64,000 bases of DNA, taken from NCBI GenBank assembly GCA_025174535.1, contig JALBUN010000015.1, positions 680,501-744,500 on the forward strand. Direction: 5' to 3'. The first letter of the stretch is position 1, and every line of letters starts with the position of its first letter. Positions 22,419 through 36,562 of this stretch are shown piece after piece. The stretch is from Cantharellus purpuraceus (taxonomy: Eukaryota; Basidiomycota; Agaricomycetes; Cantharellales; Hydnaceae). A model generated the notes under the pieces. That model had not been told where the DNA came from, did not search any database, and worked only from the letters and a program-made list of their open reading frames with translations. The position numbers and the translations under genes were made by a program.

Positions 22419-25400
22419 GGGGGGGTGCTGGCTGCATGGGTACTAGGACGGCATTATATATTAATCGTATATTGTGCGAAGTGGTAAATGAGTAAGATGA
22501 CATGGAAGAGGGACTCGGAGGTGATCGTTATACCCGGTCTGCCGGCTGATCCCCTGGTAATTGATTGGTAATTGCCATTCCGAACCGCTTCGTTTCGGAA
22601 TTGAGTGGACGATCAATGGCGTGCCAATTGATGGATATATTACCGGCAATCTCACAACACCTGTGCGCATCTCTTCTTTCTTCCTCATCAAACCGTCGAC
22701 CGGGTTTCTCAACTTGACCTCGAGTTTTCCATTTTTGGCACCGCTCCGAGTGTTGATAAGATAATGATATCATCCCGGTGATCGGTGTCGTGCCAAGGAA
22801 TATCACGTGAACAAGCTTCGGGATATTAACTTAAATCGTGTGCTGTATGTCATCTATCCACTCCGAGTCTTTACCGGAGCGGACTCGGAGTGTGTCCTTA
22901 TGTTACACTGCTTCAATTACCTCAGTCTTCAAGTGGACCCACGTCTGTTAACTACCGGTTGTACGTAATGGGTTAGTAGCGATACGCGATGAGTTAACGC
23001 TGGTAAAACCCGAGCCTGAAGGCCTCACCCTGTATATCACTGAAGCGTTTCATGCAGGCTCGACACGGGTCAGACTAGACACCGAGCACTCGAAACAAGA
23101 AAGAGAAAGGTATGGCCTGACGCTCGCGAGAGAGTCGCAAAACTGGTCAGCCCCAAGGAAACCTGGGGGTGCCTTGCCGAGTCCACCATAACTAAACGAC
23201 GACGATAGACGTTTATAGAATCCATATTGACTCAGACTCTCCAAGTCTGGTGGAAGGTTACTGGCTTTGATGAGGAAGACCCAGACGTGGCCGGCAAGAA
23301 GAACAATGTTTATTGCTATGTCATTCAGTATAGCTCGAGTTCTCGTATTGCCGGATCCCTGGATATTATGGTGACCCAGGCGCTGCGTTAGAGTACTAAG
23401 CAACAGTTCGTGACTCCCTGGATTCTGATACTGATACACAACATAATGTGCGGGCCTAGTCCTTTCACGCTCTGTAACATGATGCTTATACTTTGCAGAA
23501 CTGGATTATAGCCGCGTCAACATGCCGGTGGATGACGACAGGCTGCACTATTTTTTGTTCCCCAGTCTTATCTGTGCTCCCAGTTTCCGCAGTTTGTGAC
23601 GCCACATTTACCCGAATAATTGACCTTGTCAACCCTGGCGGAATGTCCGTAATCGAAGACGCGTGGTGAGGTTATTGCTGAGGATATTGCTGAGGATATG
23701 GATGATCCAGTGACGAGGAGGACCGGCAGGCAACGTTAGGAAGTGACGCGAGAATGGGGGATACACAATAGGCTACGTCTTCCCTGACCGATCGCCTCCC
23801 CACCCTTATACAGTCAGAGCCTAACTCTTTCCACGGCCCCTACTCTTCCTGCTCAGACGCTTTCCACCGCGAGCCCATGCCTATTCCCGAGCATATGCCG
23901 CTCTCAGCCGATCCTTCCACCCTCCACGGCCACCCCAACGACGAGCTCTATTTATTGTCCGCCTCTGCTCCCCACTCCATTCACGGATTTGATTCCATCG
24001 ACAGCAACCATCCCTCTCCCGTAACCGTCCCCTCACTCCCATACCTTCTCTATTTTATTACCTTATGGACAGTTGCCTCGATCTTTCTCCAGACTCCTCT
24101 GCGCCCTGCACACCGTCTTCCCAGTTCACACGCACCCCGACGCTCCCCTGGCCAACGTCAAAATCCACTCAGATATCGACAACTAGCCCATCCCCGACCA
24201 TCCCCGCTCCAGCTCCTCCCGCGGTTCCTATCTCTCCGACCTCTACGACGACCGCAAGGAGGTTGACGTTGCTGCCCCCCTATGTGTCACATCTTGCAGA
24301 GTCGGATGGTTAACAGCGAGGTTAATATGAATGCCCTGATGTCGGGTCAAACAGATGGCGAGGATGTGAAATTCTCTGATGGGGAATTGACGGAACCGAT
24401 GTCGGGGCAATAGGAGACTCGGGTGGTGATGCATGATGCAACTAACGTGTGCGCTCGGAAACCATTGCGACTTCTTGCACGTATCCGATATTGTATCGTA
24501 ATGTGATCACGCTGAAAATATGATGCTGAAACAACAGAGTTTACTATAACTCGTGCTAACTGGAGTTGGCGCAAGAGCGTCGTCCGGATACTTTACAGTC
24601 AGACGGCCCGTCAACCACTCTGAAATGAGACTTGAGCGCAGCTTAACCTCGCGTTTTCTATTTTGGTACCATCTGCGGTGTGTATTCGAGTATGAGGCGA
24701 GAACATGGTGCTGTGACCTATGCTAATTGATGATTGGAGTGTCTGGGGAGGGTGAAAGGCTTGGATTAGGTCTGAGCCAGGATGTGAGGATGTGCCATTG
24801 GCATGCCTGCGATGGCGTATGGGCAATCATACTATGGCATGGCTCTCCCCACCCCATTCATATCGTTGTCACTTACCGAACCCAAGGGAAGACCGTATGT
24901 GTCCCTACGCACATGAGGCTTTCAGGTTGCTGGCACTGGAGCCAGCCTAAAGCCTTGCCCGGTCGAGGCTTCAAAGGTGTTCCCACAGACACTTGCAGGT
25001 CTCGCATATGCCATGAGTTGCCGATGATAATCGAATCGATAGAGGATAGCAAATGGGTGATGCATCCCATCTATGAGGGACCTGGGCTTGTCGGTTGGTT
25101 ACTGACTATGACCGGCTTGGCTGTCTCGTGTCACTGGCCGACAATGAGTGTGTCTATGGCGTTATTCATTTATGTGGTGGGTTAATTTTAGTCCGGAGGG
25201 GCATGGATGCAGGCGCAGTGGCAAGACTGGTCAAGGGCATGTCTGGTTGATGTTATAGGATATTGGTCGAGGAAAGGATGTCCGGCTGGTTCACAGACTT
25301 ACACGTGAACTTTTATCGGCATCATTATTTGTCGTAGACTGGTAGTACAATCATTGCGTGCATAGGCACTGTGCGACGCTTGCGAGTTGTATACCAGGCA

Positions 25401-25734
25401 CCATGCAACAACTGACGAATGAGACTCTTGCCCTCGTATGCAACGCAGCAACGAGCACCACGCGTCTGGAGGTGTTCATAGTTCCCCCTCGCCCCGCCGT
25501 GCTGAGTCGATCATCGATGGGGTCTAAAGATCTGAGGGTGTGTGGTCGGTGGTGCGAGTCAATCCAAGGTCGCTAACTTGGGACGCTGCATCAAATGAAT
25601 CTGGAAGATAAGGTGGGGCGCAGGGGCGGCGGGCATCAGTGAAATTGACATTTGCAGCGGCGACCCAAAAGAGGATGACCTAATCGGGTGGATATGGATA
25701 AATAGACGGTGGCTAGACGGTAGTTGTCCAACTT
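22419..25734. other. 3.3-kb stretch without a convincing gene
   Basis: Open frames are short and mostly begin at non-ATG codons. Around 23870-24310 a plus-strand stretch has protein-like, proline-rich texture (ending DLYDDRKEVDV) but is broken by a stop and frame changes, so it may be a decayed gene fragment. No repeats with clear ends were seen. Confidence 0.5.
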
Positions 25735-28700
25735 ATGCTCCTGTCCTCCATCCTCGCCTATTTCTACACAGAGTACAATGAACATTCCAGGCGTTCTCCT
25801 CTCTCCACCCTTGGGGATGAGCCTGTCCTCCACACCCTCGCGCGTCGCGCCCAGCCACACACCCACGCCACTTTCTTCGTCGTCGCCGCCTGTCTCATCC
25901 CCATCCTCGTTGTCCTCTCAGGCATCTTTGCCGGACTTACGCTGGGTTATATGAGTCTTGATGAGACTCAGCTGAATGTGCTCGCGAGCTCCGGGACTGC
26001 GTGAGTGGCTGCATCTATTCACATAATACCTCTATGCCTTGTTGCCCTCCTTGTCCACTTTTCTCGCATTCCTATGCCACTCATGCTCCCACGCGTCTTC
26101 ATTTCCTTCATCCATTCACTAATGTTTCGTCATAGCAAGCAACGCGAATACGCAAATAAGATCATCCCGGTCCGCAAGAACGGCCATCTTCTCCTCGTCT
26201 CCCTCCTCCTCGCCAACATGGTCGTCAACGAGTCCCTTCCCATCATTTCTGACGAGGTCCTAGGCGGAGGAGTGCCTGCCGTTGCGGTCTCGACCGTCCT
26301 CATCGTCATGTATGGCGTCTTTTTTGACTCCTTCCCGCCTTTTTGGCGGTCCCATCCTTTTCGGATGATCTTACTTCTCAAATGATTTTATACGTTTGCG
26401 GCTCATCTAATACCACGTGCTTCCCTAGATTCTCGGAAATTATTCCCCAGTCCATATGCACCCGTTACGGCCTCTACATTGGAGCCAAATGCGCGATTCC
26501 AGTGCGGATTCTAATGTATTCATTGGTGAGTAGCGTTTGCGCACGCATTTTCCTTTGTTTTACACGTTTTCTTTCCATCCCGGTTTTGGTCATTTGAGTG
26601 CGTCGGCCAGTGCTGGACCTGCCTCGCAAAATGCTCTCCCTCCCCGACCCTCTAACGCTCCCTTTTTCCTCTTCCCCTCAGTACATTGTTGCCTGGCCCG
26701 TTGCCAAACTGCTCGAGACTGTCCTCGGTCCACACCATGGCATCATCTATCGTCGCGGTGAACTTAAGGAGCTCATTAACATGCACTCGAGCGTTTCGCC
26801 CCATGGGGGTGATTTGAAGGATGACACTGTCGCGATCATTGGTGAGTATCTTCCCTACGTATCCTTTCCTACATATCCTTTCCCCCGACCAATCTGAATC
26901 AAGTTGACGATTTTTTATTCTATTCTCCAGGCCACACCCTCGATCTCCAAGAGAAAGTTGTCAAAGACGCCATGACGCCCATCGAGAACGTTTTCATGCT
27001 CCCCCTTGACGCCCGTCTTGACTACGCAACTCTCCGCATGGTGTGCGAGTCCGGTCATTCGCGTGTGCCGGTGTATGAGGAGATTGACGTGCCGGTGTAT
27101 AAGGGGGGCGATGGAAAGAGTGATGGTGGGAAAGCGAAGAAGATTGTGGGCATATTGTTGGTGAAACAGTGTGTGCTTCTGGACCCCAAGGGTAAGTTCA
27201 CTAGCATATGCTGATTTATTTATTAAATTACGTTTGAACTCTTACCCGCGCGCAATTAGAAGCGACCCCCGTTCGCTCTATTCCCCTCAACAAGGTGCCT
27301 TCTGTACCCTTTGACGAGCCCCTCCTTGGCATCCTGGACCGTTTTCAGGAAGGCCGCTCTCACATGGCCATCGTCTCCCTCTACAGCAAGGGGCGTGCCG
27401 CGAGCGTCAAGGAAGCTGTCAAGACGGGTCTGACAAGGCGTTTCCTGAATAGCGTGGGGCTTGGCGAAGACGGGAACGAGGAAAGTGGGGGGAAGAAGGA
27501 TAAGGATTTGGAGAAGGCGTGGGGGGATCTGAGGGAGGGGAAGATTGGGGGTGTTGGGGGAGACGGTGCTGAGAAGGAGAAACCAAGAAGGTTTACAGCG
27601 AGCATCGAGGGGAGAGAGCAGGCTATGCCTGCAGATGCCGTGCTTGCAAGTGAGGATGCAGATGATGTATGTTGGCTTCTTTGGGCAGGAAACAGGATGT
27701 TAACGAGCGTTTTAGTTTCTTCGTGGAATCGACACCGACGTCAACCCTCTCGGTATTATCACGCTCGAGGATGTCCTCGAAGGTACATTCTCACTCATAA
27801 TATGTACTCCGCGCTTACTCACGCCACACTCATAGAACTCATTGGTGAAGAGATTCTTGATGAGTTTGACCTCACTGGCCCGCAAGCTGCATCTTCCTAT
27901 GTTCCCCCGTCTGCCAAACGTGCCGCCGAAGAACAATCCCGGCGTACCCTCTCGTACACTGTCCCTTCCGGCACCACGACGCTCCCTGCACCGGTACCTG
28001 TTGCGGTCACACGAGCACCCGTGCTCTCTACGCTCCAGTTCCCTCGCGTTGCGTCGGGCCTTAGCATCTTCACCCGTGCGCGCACTCAGCCGGGAACGCC
28101 ACGGCTTGAGACGCCGGGACTGCCGGAGCATGTGTCTGCGCGCGACAAGGAGAAGGAGCACTTGATGATGATGGGAAGTGGGGGCCTAGGAGTAGGCACT
28201 GTGGATGGTGGGAGCGTCGTGCCGGAATTGATGCGTGACGGGACGGATGCGTCGACGCTGCGTGCGACGCTGACGTCGGAGACGGGTACGACGGCCGTTG
28301 TGAGTGCGGCGGGGGGCTACGGCAACAGGGAAGATATAACGGATGTGCCGAATATTCTCGTGTCGGACGAGCATGGACAGTCCAGGGTGCCGGTGGCGCC
28401 ACCTACTGTGCCCCTCGTGCCGCGCGTTACAGAGGCGATCTTGCAGACGCACACGCGGCGTCGCGCACAGCAGCTGCAGCAGGCAGCACTGGCGCAGGGA
28501 CAGCATTCGCATTCTGCGAGTAGTTTACCTCTGCCCACGTCGCTCGTAGCTGGAGGCGTCGGCGGAGCAGGAGAGATGCAACTTCCGGCTCCGGTACCGC
28601 GCCAAGCCCACAAGGGAGGATTCAAGAGCAGTCCGCTGGTGCTACCCGCGGCGGAAATGCAGCCTCGTGCGGCGGAAGAGGAGGGCGGGGATGATGATAA

Positions 28701-28776
28701 GGTGGTTGACGAGAGCGTGGGTATGAGGGTGTCCCAGTCGGATCCGAAGTTGAAGGATCTCAAGGAGGGTCTATAA
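25735..28776 (+). CDS. Mam3/CNNM family protein (DUF21 plus CBS pair)
   Basis: Vacuolar or plasma-membrane protein of the CNNM/Mam3 family, tied to magnesium and manganese homeostasis. Eight exons (25735-26000, 26136-26309, 26429-26525, 26682-26841, 26931-27191, 27260-27666, 27716-27782, 27836-28776) encode 790 aa. The DUF21 membrane domain shows FVVAACLIPILVVLSGIFAG LTLGYMSLDETQL, LLLVSLLLANMVVNESLP and the signature IFSEIIPQSICTRYGL. The CBS pair follows: VKDAMTPIENVFMLP...RMVCESGHSRVPVYEE and GILDRFQEGRSHMAIVS...NPLGIITLEDVLEELIGEEI. A long low-complexity tail after about residue 480 ends LKDLKEGL. The intron at 27783-27835 is in frame and easily missed. The second CBS domain carries a charged, glycine-rich insertion. 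Confidence 0.93.
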
Positions 28777-28980
28777 CATAGGCTATGAAGTTGGATTCGC
28801 ATATCGATGGGAACGAGAGTCTGCGAATCCGACGTTAACTTTGATCATTCTTGTTTAGTTGTGCGGATTAATCGAACGTTCTGTACAATACACGGAATTA
28901 CCCTAGGAGCCTTTTGAAAATCAAGTGCTTGGAGCCAGATCTAGAACTGGAAGTGCATTGTAAAAACGCGTGTATTAAAT

Positions 28981-31900
28981 CTACTTCAATCTTTCAAACA
29001 TGGACCGCGACAGCTGCAGCGTCGTGATCTCCGCCTCTGCCGTCCGCAACTGGCAGGTGATCACTTGATTGTCAGAAGCGAGATACCTTACCAACGCAGC
29101 TGCACTCACCTTTTCCGAGTTGGATGCACGCACGGTTTCTGGTATCATGGTTTCGTAATCCGGTTGCGCCTCGATCTTGCGTAGTTTGTCTGCGTTCAAC
29201 GTGGCGAGACCTAGCTTCTTGTCGCATTTAGCGATCTCGCTATCAAGGTCTACCAAACCCTGTGTGCGAGAAAAACACCAGTTCAGTCAGCTTTCCTGGA
29301 TAAGTAGTGAAACGCAACGCACGCGAACGAGAATGTACACCGTCAGCGTGTCGCTGAGCACAACGGAGCCACACCCGGCCGGCACGTTGTCCACGCGGCG
29401 CACTACCCTGGCACTCTTGCATCCCTTGGTGAGCGCCACGATGGTGGGCATCTGCGATTCGAACACGGCCTCATCTGCACTTGCCTGCACGTGGAAATAC
29501 ACTAAGAGCAACGGTATCAGCGATATGTCACGTTCCTTTTTTTTGTTTGTTTGTGTGGTAGAGAAACGCACGTTGGATATCGGATTGTAGCGAGTATGAG
29601 GCCGCGAGAGATCGGGAGGCCCGGATGGCAGCGAACACAGTGTCAAACTCCTTCTCCGCCTTGTCGAAGACCATATCATCGTCCTGCAGCATCTCATGGT
29701 CACCTTGCGGCTAATAGCAGAAAGGATCAAAACTCACTAGCACAGGGTATGATGTCAGCATTAGCGAAGAAGGATCTCTCTCCCGGCGAGGTAATCGCTG
29801 CCATAGCTCCTCGGTCACGAAAGGCATGAATGGATGTAATAATCGCAGTCCATAGTCAAGGCAAGTGTAAAGAGTGTGTTGTGCCGACTTCTTCATCGCC
29901 TCTGGTGCAGCTTCCTCCGTCATTGGTTTCATCGCTTCCTATGGAGCCATATGCACATCAGCATTAAATACCCCAGCGTAGTCCCTGAATTACGCACAAT
30001 ATATACATCGCAAAGTTCATACAACCAAAAGTTGTACGCTGCGCTCGTCGCGAGCATGAAATTTCGCTCGATAAGTTGGCGATTGACCTCGGTAGCAGCG
30101 ATGTTGAGCTTATGAAGAATCCACTTCTCGACCAGGCTCTCTCTGCCAATAGGCTGAAAAGATTGAGATACATAAGTATTAAAACCAACGAACATAACGT
30201 GTTGCTGACCTTGGGTGGTGCGGGAACAAACGCTTCATCTAGTTTAAGCATGGCAAAACGAGTGGCGTTCCAAATCTTGTTGCAGAACTTGCGGTAACCT
30301 TCGACCCTCAAGATATCCAAATTGATATCTCGACCTATATCAATCGATCGATAAGAGGTGGAGGCGGGTATTAATTTTAAACTACGTACCTCCAGCACTA
30401 TAGGCGCATAGCGCCATACGAAGGGCATCTGTACCACACTGAGGAATTCCTTTGGGGAAATCCTTCTTTTGGCCCTGCTTGGCCTTTTGGATTTCCTTGT
30501 CATCAAGATTACCCTCGAGCAATTGCTCATGCAGTCGCTCAAGTGGTACCCCTGTGATGACGTCGACGGGGTCGATAACATTGCCGAGAGACTTGCTCAT
30601 CTTGCGGCCATGTGCATCACGAATCATCGCGTGGCATAGCACTTCTTGGAATGGCACTTTCCCGGTAAGCCTGATGCCTAACATCACCATCCGCGCCACC
30701 CAGAAGAACAAAATGTCCCAGCCCGTCTCAAGCATGGAGGAAGGGTAAAAGTGCTTCATGTCAGCCGTCTACGACTCGCTGAGATGGTAAAATACGCCAA
30801 GAAGATACACAATGAAGCGCACCTCTGAGGGCCAGCCAAGAATAGACCATGGCCACAGCCCCGATGAGAACCATGTGTCGAGGACATCCTCGTCCTGCTC
30901 CAGCTGAAATGGCGCACCGTTCGCCACCTTCTTTGCGCGTTCAGTTGCCTCTTCCAAGTTTCGTCCCACGACCCAGTATTTCTCGTCGGTATTCTGTGAG
31001 AAACATCATGTCAACACTACTAGGATCTCTAACATATTGAATATAAGGAAAAACATTTTGCTCGATTCCCTGTATACGAACGAAATACGCAGGAACACGG
31101 TGGCCCCACCAAAGTTGGCGTGAAATACACCAGTCTTGGATGTTCTCCAGCCACCGATACCATTCATTCTCAGATAGCTTGGGGGTTATCACGAGCTCAC
31201 CCACTCGTGTGCGCTGTGTAGACATGCAGAGTAAGGCATCGTGAAACGCAGCTCCCAGAGTTGCGCACCTTGATTGCCTCATCAGCTAGTGGTTTGCAAC
31301 TGACCCACCACTGCGGCTTCATCACAGGCTCTATGACGTCTCCGGATTTCCTGTATAAGTGAACTACGAGTTGAATTTCGTACATAGAAGCTTAGGGCTA
31401 CTCACGCGCATATAGGGACCGTCATGGGGTTATCTTTGGTATCGACGTAAAGTCCCAAATCCTTGAGTTTATTAACCACCTGCACTCTGGCATGGAACCG
31501 TTTCATACCCTATCATACACTAAACAAACTGTCCGACACAAACATATGATGTACGTACCTCAAATTTGGGACCAGCGTTAGCATTAAAGGTTCCATCATC
31601 GTTCAATATGTTGACAAACTCCAATTTGTGGCGTACGCCGACCTCGTAATCATTTGGGTCATGCGCCGGTGTAATCTTCACTGCACCAGTCCCGAACTCC
31701 ATATCGACAATGATAGCATCGGTGACAATGGGCATGCGACGGTTAGGGAGGAATGGGTGGCGAGCAAACTTTCCGTGGAGATGCTTGTACCGTGGATCAT
31801 CAGGATGTACTGCAATTGCAGTGTCGCCAAGCATTGTCTCCGGACGTGTGGTCGCTACAACGATTCTTTCATCTTGACATTATCGCATATGTCATTGGAT

Positions 31901-33297
31901 GAAAAGAAACAACGCCTGTAAAATGCAATCATACCAGAACCCTCAATAGGGTATGCAAACTCTGTGATCACGCCGAACTCAAACTTCTCTTTGCCGTCAT
32001 AGCCTGGCACATTCATTAGCGTTCGGCCCTCTAGTTTCTTTTGGTCCACCTGGGTAAGATAATGTCAGTATCGTGCTTAATGACTAAGATTCAATCGTAC
32101 CTCAAGGTTAGACAGGGTGGTATTCAGTTTTATGCACCAGTTGACGAGACGGTTGGCGCGGTAGATGATTCCATCCTCATGAAGGCGGCAAAATGTCTCT
32201 GCAACGGCCTTTGACAGATTCTAAATAAGAAATAAAAGGATTAAACAGGACATTCATTGCAGGTAATACATATACACGAACCTCATCCATGGTAAATGCT
32301 ACTCGATTCCAGTCATACGACCCGCCCAGACGACGCAGTTGACCAGAGATCCGGTTCTGGTAACTGGGACACAACTGTTAGCTTTCTTACAATGTAATCG
32401 TATAGCCCGTTGACACATACTCATGCTTCCATTGCCAAACAGTCTCAAGAAATCTCTCTCGACCAAGGTCATGACGCGTCTTGCCGGAAGTTTTATACAG
32501 ACGCTTTTCGACGACTGATTGAGTGGAAATCCCGGCATGATCAAACCCAGGAACAAACAATGTTGCTTTCCCAAGCATGCGGTTCCTTGTTACACGCAGC
32601 AGATCAGTATATCTCCTACATTCATTGATAGATATTGGATATACCATCGAACCAGAGCATCCTGAATGGCCACTGTCAAGCCATGTCCAATATGCAGAGC
32701 CCCGGTGACATTTGGTGGTGGCGCTGGAATGACAAAGGCGCCTTTACTAGCGTCCTGCGGCGACCCATCCTCGTTTATTTTGGGTGCAAAGAAGCCCTGC
32801 CCTTCCCACCAGTCATACCAGGCAGATTCTACTGCGATTGGATTGTAGCCACTGGCCATGGGTTGCGACATGTCTATACGGAAGCCATGTTATCAACACG
32901 CAAAAGCCACACACTAATAACACTATGGGACCTTTCTTATGACCCTTTGGAGTGGTGTTGACGAACGGCACGTCCTCTTCTTTCTTTTCCTTCATCGGCT
33001 TGACCTTCTCCTTCTTCTCTCCGGTAGCAACTTCTTTGACTACCTTGGCAGCCTGCTTGGCCTGCTTTTCGGCCATTTTGGCGGCCTTTTTCGCTGACCA
33101 AACGAATGCAGCATGTCAGCATGATATATGTTGAATGATATGGTCAGCAGACCTTGACTCTTGGAGTTTGGATTGGGTACATCAATGCCTGGAGTGGCTG
33201 TTCCATTGGCGATATCTGACATTTTGCGTAAAAAGCGGACTGTGGGCAGACGATGTGGTGCTAAAGCTCGAGTCAAGGCGAACCAACCAACTCGCAT
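28981..33297 (-). CDS. VAS1: valyl-tRNA synthetase (cytosolic/mitochondrial)
   Basis: Class I aminoacyl-tRNA synthetase charging tRNA-Val. Conserved blocks: [20 protein letters not shown], the HIGH site in [55 protein letters not shown], editing-domain pieces ([24 protein letters not shown]), [35 protein letters not shown] and the KMSKS site in [18 protein letters not shown]. It ends with a VALRS-type coiled tail ([20 protein letters not shown]). More than ten introns. The cytosolic start is ATG 33220-33222 (MSDIANG), with a lysine-rich fungal N-extension. An in-frame ATG at 33295-33297 adds [20 protein letters not shown]..., basic and free of acidic residues, as expected of a mitochondrial presequence. 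Yeast VAS1 uses the same trick. Confidence 0.94.
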
Positions 33298-34315
33298 GCA
33301 AGGTCGGTGACTCAAGAAATTTTACTTCCGCGCGCCATCAAATTACCATATTTGTCACTGCATTCTGAACGCGTACAGGTATGTACTCAGCAGAAACTTT
33401 GTGAGACAGTAATTGGTTGAACATGAAACAAGGCATTCATGGACACGCTTGGCACCATTTCATTTGATTCCTCAGGAAAGGCTCCACCACTGGTTGTAAC
33501 TTTTTATTGGATGCTGGTGTCTCGATGCTCGGCATTATGCTGCTTATAGCATAGAACGTTTGGCAGTGACCTCCAATTTCTTTTCCGTTGTTCAACTAAT
33601 TGTTGATGGAATCTAGGGATGAAAAGGTACAAACGAGTTGATCAAATCAGAAACGCTCAAACACTGGCTTAAGCTGACGAGCGACCACTGCTCTACCATT
33701 TACACCCCAATGGCTTGATTAGAAGTGCTCTGTTCAAAACCGCTGGCTATATGATGCACTCACTACCCTTGCCTGCCTGCTGGTTAGATTCACAAACTCC
33801 AATTCCACCTACACCATCATCTCCCATTCTTGCATCTTGACCATCCGATCATTAACATCACTTGTGTCGCATTCCTGGTAATGTAAGGTCGTTCAGTACA
33901 TGTAACATATATCCCATGTCCAGAGTCGCCATTTCCCTGGCCCTGCGCATGATATCAAATTGTGTGGGTGGAGCCTTAGGGTCAAGCCAACTATTGCACA
34001 AACAATGTTCTGGAAGCCATCTGTTTTCATAAATCTCAGGTTTTCAGCACTTCAGTGATGAAACACAGTCAAAAGACTAAGGACTAATTGGCTGACAGTA
34101 TTTTCTCTCTTCCAATGTTGAGTTGAAAGTTTATACATGGGACAAGAGCACAAGGAGATCCCCCATCATCTGGAAAGAAGAGGATGTGTATATAGCTATA
34201 GTCTATATATCTGTCATACCTGCCTAGACAACCCCTAAATATAGCCCATAACCAATCCACATGGATTGGTAAGCAAAAAGTCTTGGTGCATCCCAAGCAT
34301 CCTGTATCACTTACT
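33298..34315. other. intergenic, nothing recognised
   Basis: About 1 kb left of the retrotransposon debris. No coding frame with support. The right part becomes AT-rich and TpG/CpA-rich like the neighbouring repeats. Confidence 0.5.
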
Positions 34316-34536
34316 TGTTATGCACTAAGTCTGTTGGGGTTTGAAGCTTCAGGGTCAGAGCAAGGGTTGGGATTGGTTGGATCAGACATGGATTCAGCTT
34401 ATGTGCTGCACCCTCACATATACCTACATCTGATATTTTGGAGTTGGAGAAATAGAGACAGATAGGAGATGGGCTCAGGACTTGGACAAACTTTGATATT
34501 GTTAAGGGTTGATGTTACATTCTGTAATGTTACATC
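34316..34536 (-). repeat. diverged fragment of LTR family C
   Basis: Begins TGTTATGCACTAAGTCTG and contains the TTCAGCTTATGTGCTGCACC segment found in the other family C LTRs (for example 61680-62184, same orientation). It degrades after about 34450 and is cut by LTR A at 34537. Confidence 0.65.
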
Positions 34537-36562
34537 TGTATGGGAACCACCTTTTCCCTATCAAATTCCATTTATGCAGCACCAATGTGCTATTCTTTGC
34601 TTTTCCATTCCTAAATATCAGCATATATTTGATGCTTGTACCTGGAATGGACTTATTCAAATATTCTCTATTTTTCCATATTTTTTCAGGAATATTCCAT
34701 GCAGAACTCGGCCCAGAATCATTTATTTCTGCTGTGCTACAGTTGTGGACCCATAGGCACCCACAAACCTTCCCACAGCCGGCTCTCCCCTTTTGGACCA
34801 GGCATTTGGCCTGAATTCAACCTCAGATGTCTCTCATCAATAAATATTCTCTAACTTGACAACCACAGCCTCTCAGGGCACTATTTTCCATGCAGATCAT
34901 CACATGACATGTGGCTATCCATGGCTGTCCAAACCAGTGCAGAAAACAGGGTGGACACCCTTCTTTTTGCCTGATCAGTGCCTAGTTCAGGGATCAAATC
35001 AGCTGATGGGTGATCAAATCAGGTGATTGCCTTGGAATATTCTACCCCTTTCCATAACATTCTAGCTGTTTCCCTCTATTATTAGATAGAACTTTCCAGA
35101 ACCATTATTCAGCTCCTGATCAGTGTTAGTGCTGTGATCAGATCCTGTGATTGGCTTGGAATATTCTACCCCTTTCTTCCACCTTCCACAACCTTCCAGT
35201 AGTTTCCATCTATTGATAGGTAGAATATTCCAGAAGCATTAGTCAGCCCCTGTAAATACAATATATAAGGAGGCCATTCTGCCTCTGAAAGAATAACATA
35301 TTCTACCATTTCTACCCATCTTCTGCACACCAGTGTGACTAGAGTGGCATACAGTGTCATCCTCTATCTCAGTAACTGTTGATTACCAGTTCAAGGATCT
35401 TTTACAGTTGTGTAACTGTACTTGATTGCACTCAAAGTAGTGATATTCCTGCTTTGGGCGTGAGTGTAGTATCTGCCTCACGTGACTATGAATCTACAGG
35501 GTGAGATTGTCTGTCGATAGTCCTGCCATTAGTGCTCTTGTTTAAGTTACTAGTGTGTACTGCCTTTGCAGAGCATTAGAAGCTTTGTTGGGGTATATGC
35601 AGTTCTAAACTACTTCAAATAAGGACTATTATTTAGTAGTTTATAGGTATTTCAAATGTTCTATTGAATGTACTTATATTTCGCTTTTTTGTGTATTTGA
35701 GCCCACAAGTGTACACAAGGGGTCAGTTGCTGATATAATCTGTCATTCAACTCCGACGAGCACTCGCGTGCGAGCAAACGATGTGCGCTGTCGGTTCGCT
35801 TAAGGAATAGATCCTATAAGCCTGCGCGCAACGGTCCTAGCAAACAGACGGTGTGTAACGCAGTTGTTCAGCACTCCAAAGATCAATCAGGGCGAGGGGT
35901 ACGTAACAGGGAAGTGGGATAGTGCTCTGTGGTTGGATGAGGATGGGAGCAAAAGGTCGGTCCCGATGGCTGATCGTGCTCTGTGACTGGATGACAATGC
36001 GGAGCCCGGTTGGGAGGTACGCGAAAGCTGGTTTCAGGAGAATCAACCTCTCAGTGGCGGAGGGAAATCTGATCGTTGAACCAAGGTGTTTTACCTCAGT
36101 GTAGAGATGATGGATTGTGATGTAGAGCGTAGAGCGTAGACTTAGAGCGTGGACTTTGACTTTAGAGCATTGGCTGGGAACTTGTTGGTTGGTTCCGAAG
36201 GCGGAGGCTAGCGCCCTTTTATATACAAATCCCCAGGGGACAACGACACAATATGAGGAGCAAATGATGCGATATGATGCAAGAAATGCTGATCAAGCCA
36301 GCTGACGAAGCGTGTGAAGTTGAACTACTAAAGGGGAAATCATGGAGAAATGAAACGACAGATAGGGGTAATCTTTGTAAGAATAGGGGGCGATGAGTAA
36401 TAAAAGAACCAAAAATAGAACAAGGATGAGTAAGTCGTGTATGAATGAATTAAAAGATGAAACAGGGGTGAATCATATAAAAGAACAATAGAAACGTCCA
36501 CCAATACCATCTTTCCTACGGCTCCGAAGGTTAATTGACCCTGAGTCACATGAGGACTTCCG

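Noticed and set aside
23050..23439. 129-aa minus-strand frame with a hydrophobic stretch
   Set aside because: It starts at GTG rather than ATG, has no homologous texture and no intron partner.
24727..25185. 152-aa plus-strand frame
   Set aside because: Begins at a TTG codon next to an ATG, odd composition (many His, Trp, Cys), no recognisable motif. Probably chance.
27295..28776. Single 493-aa frame as the 3' gene of the CNNM locus
   Set aside because: It reads through two short introns. Splicing is needed to restore the CBS block NPLGIITLEDVLEELIGEE, and the true start is at 25735.
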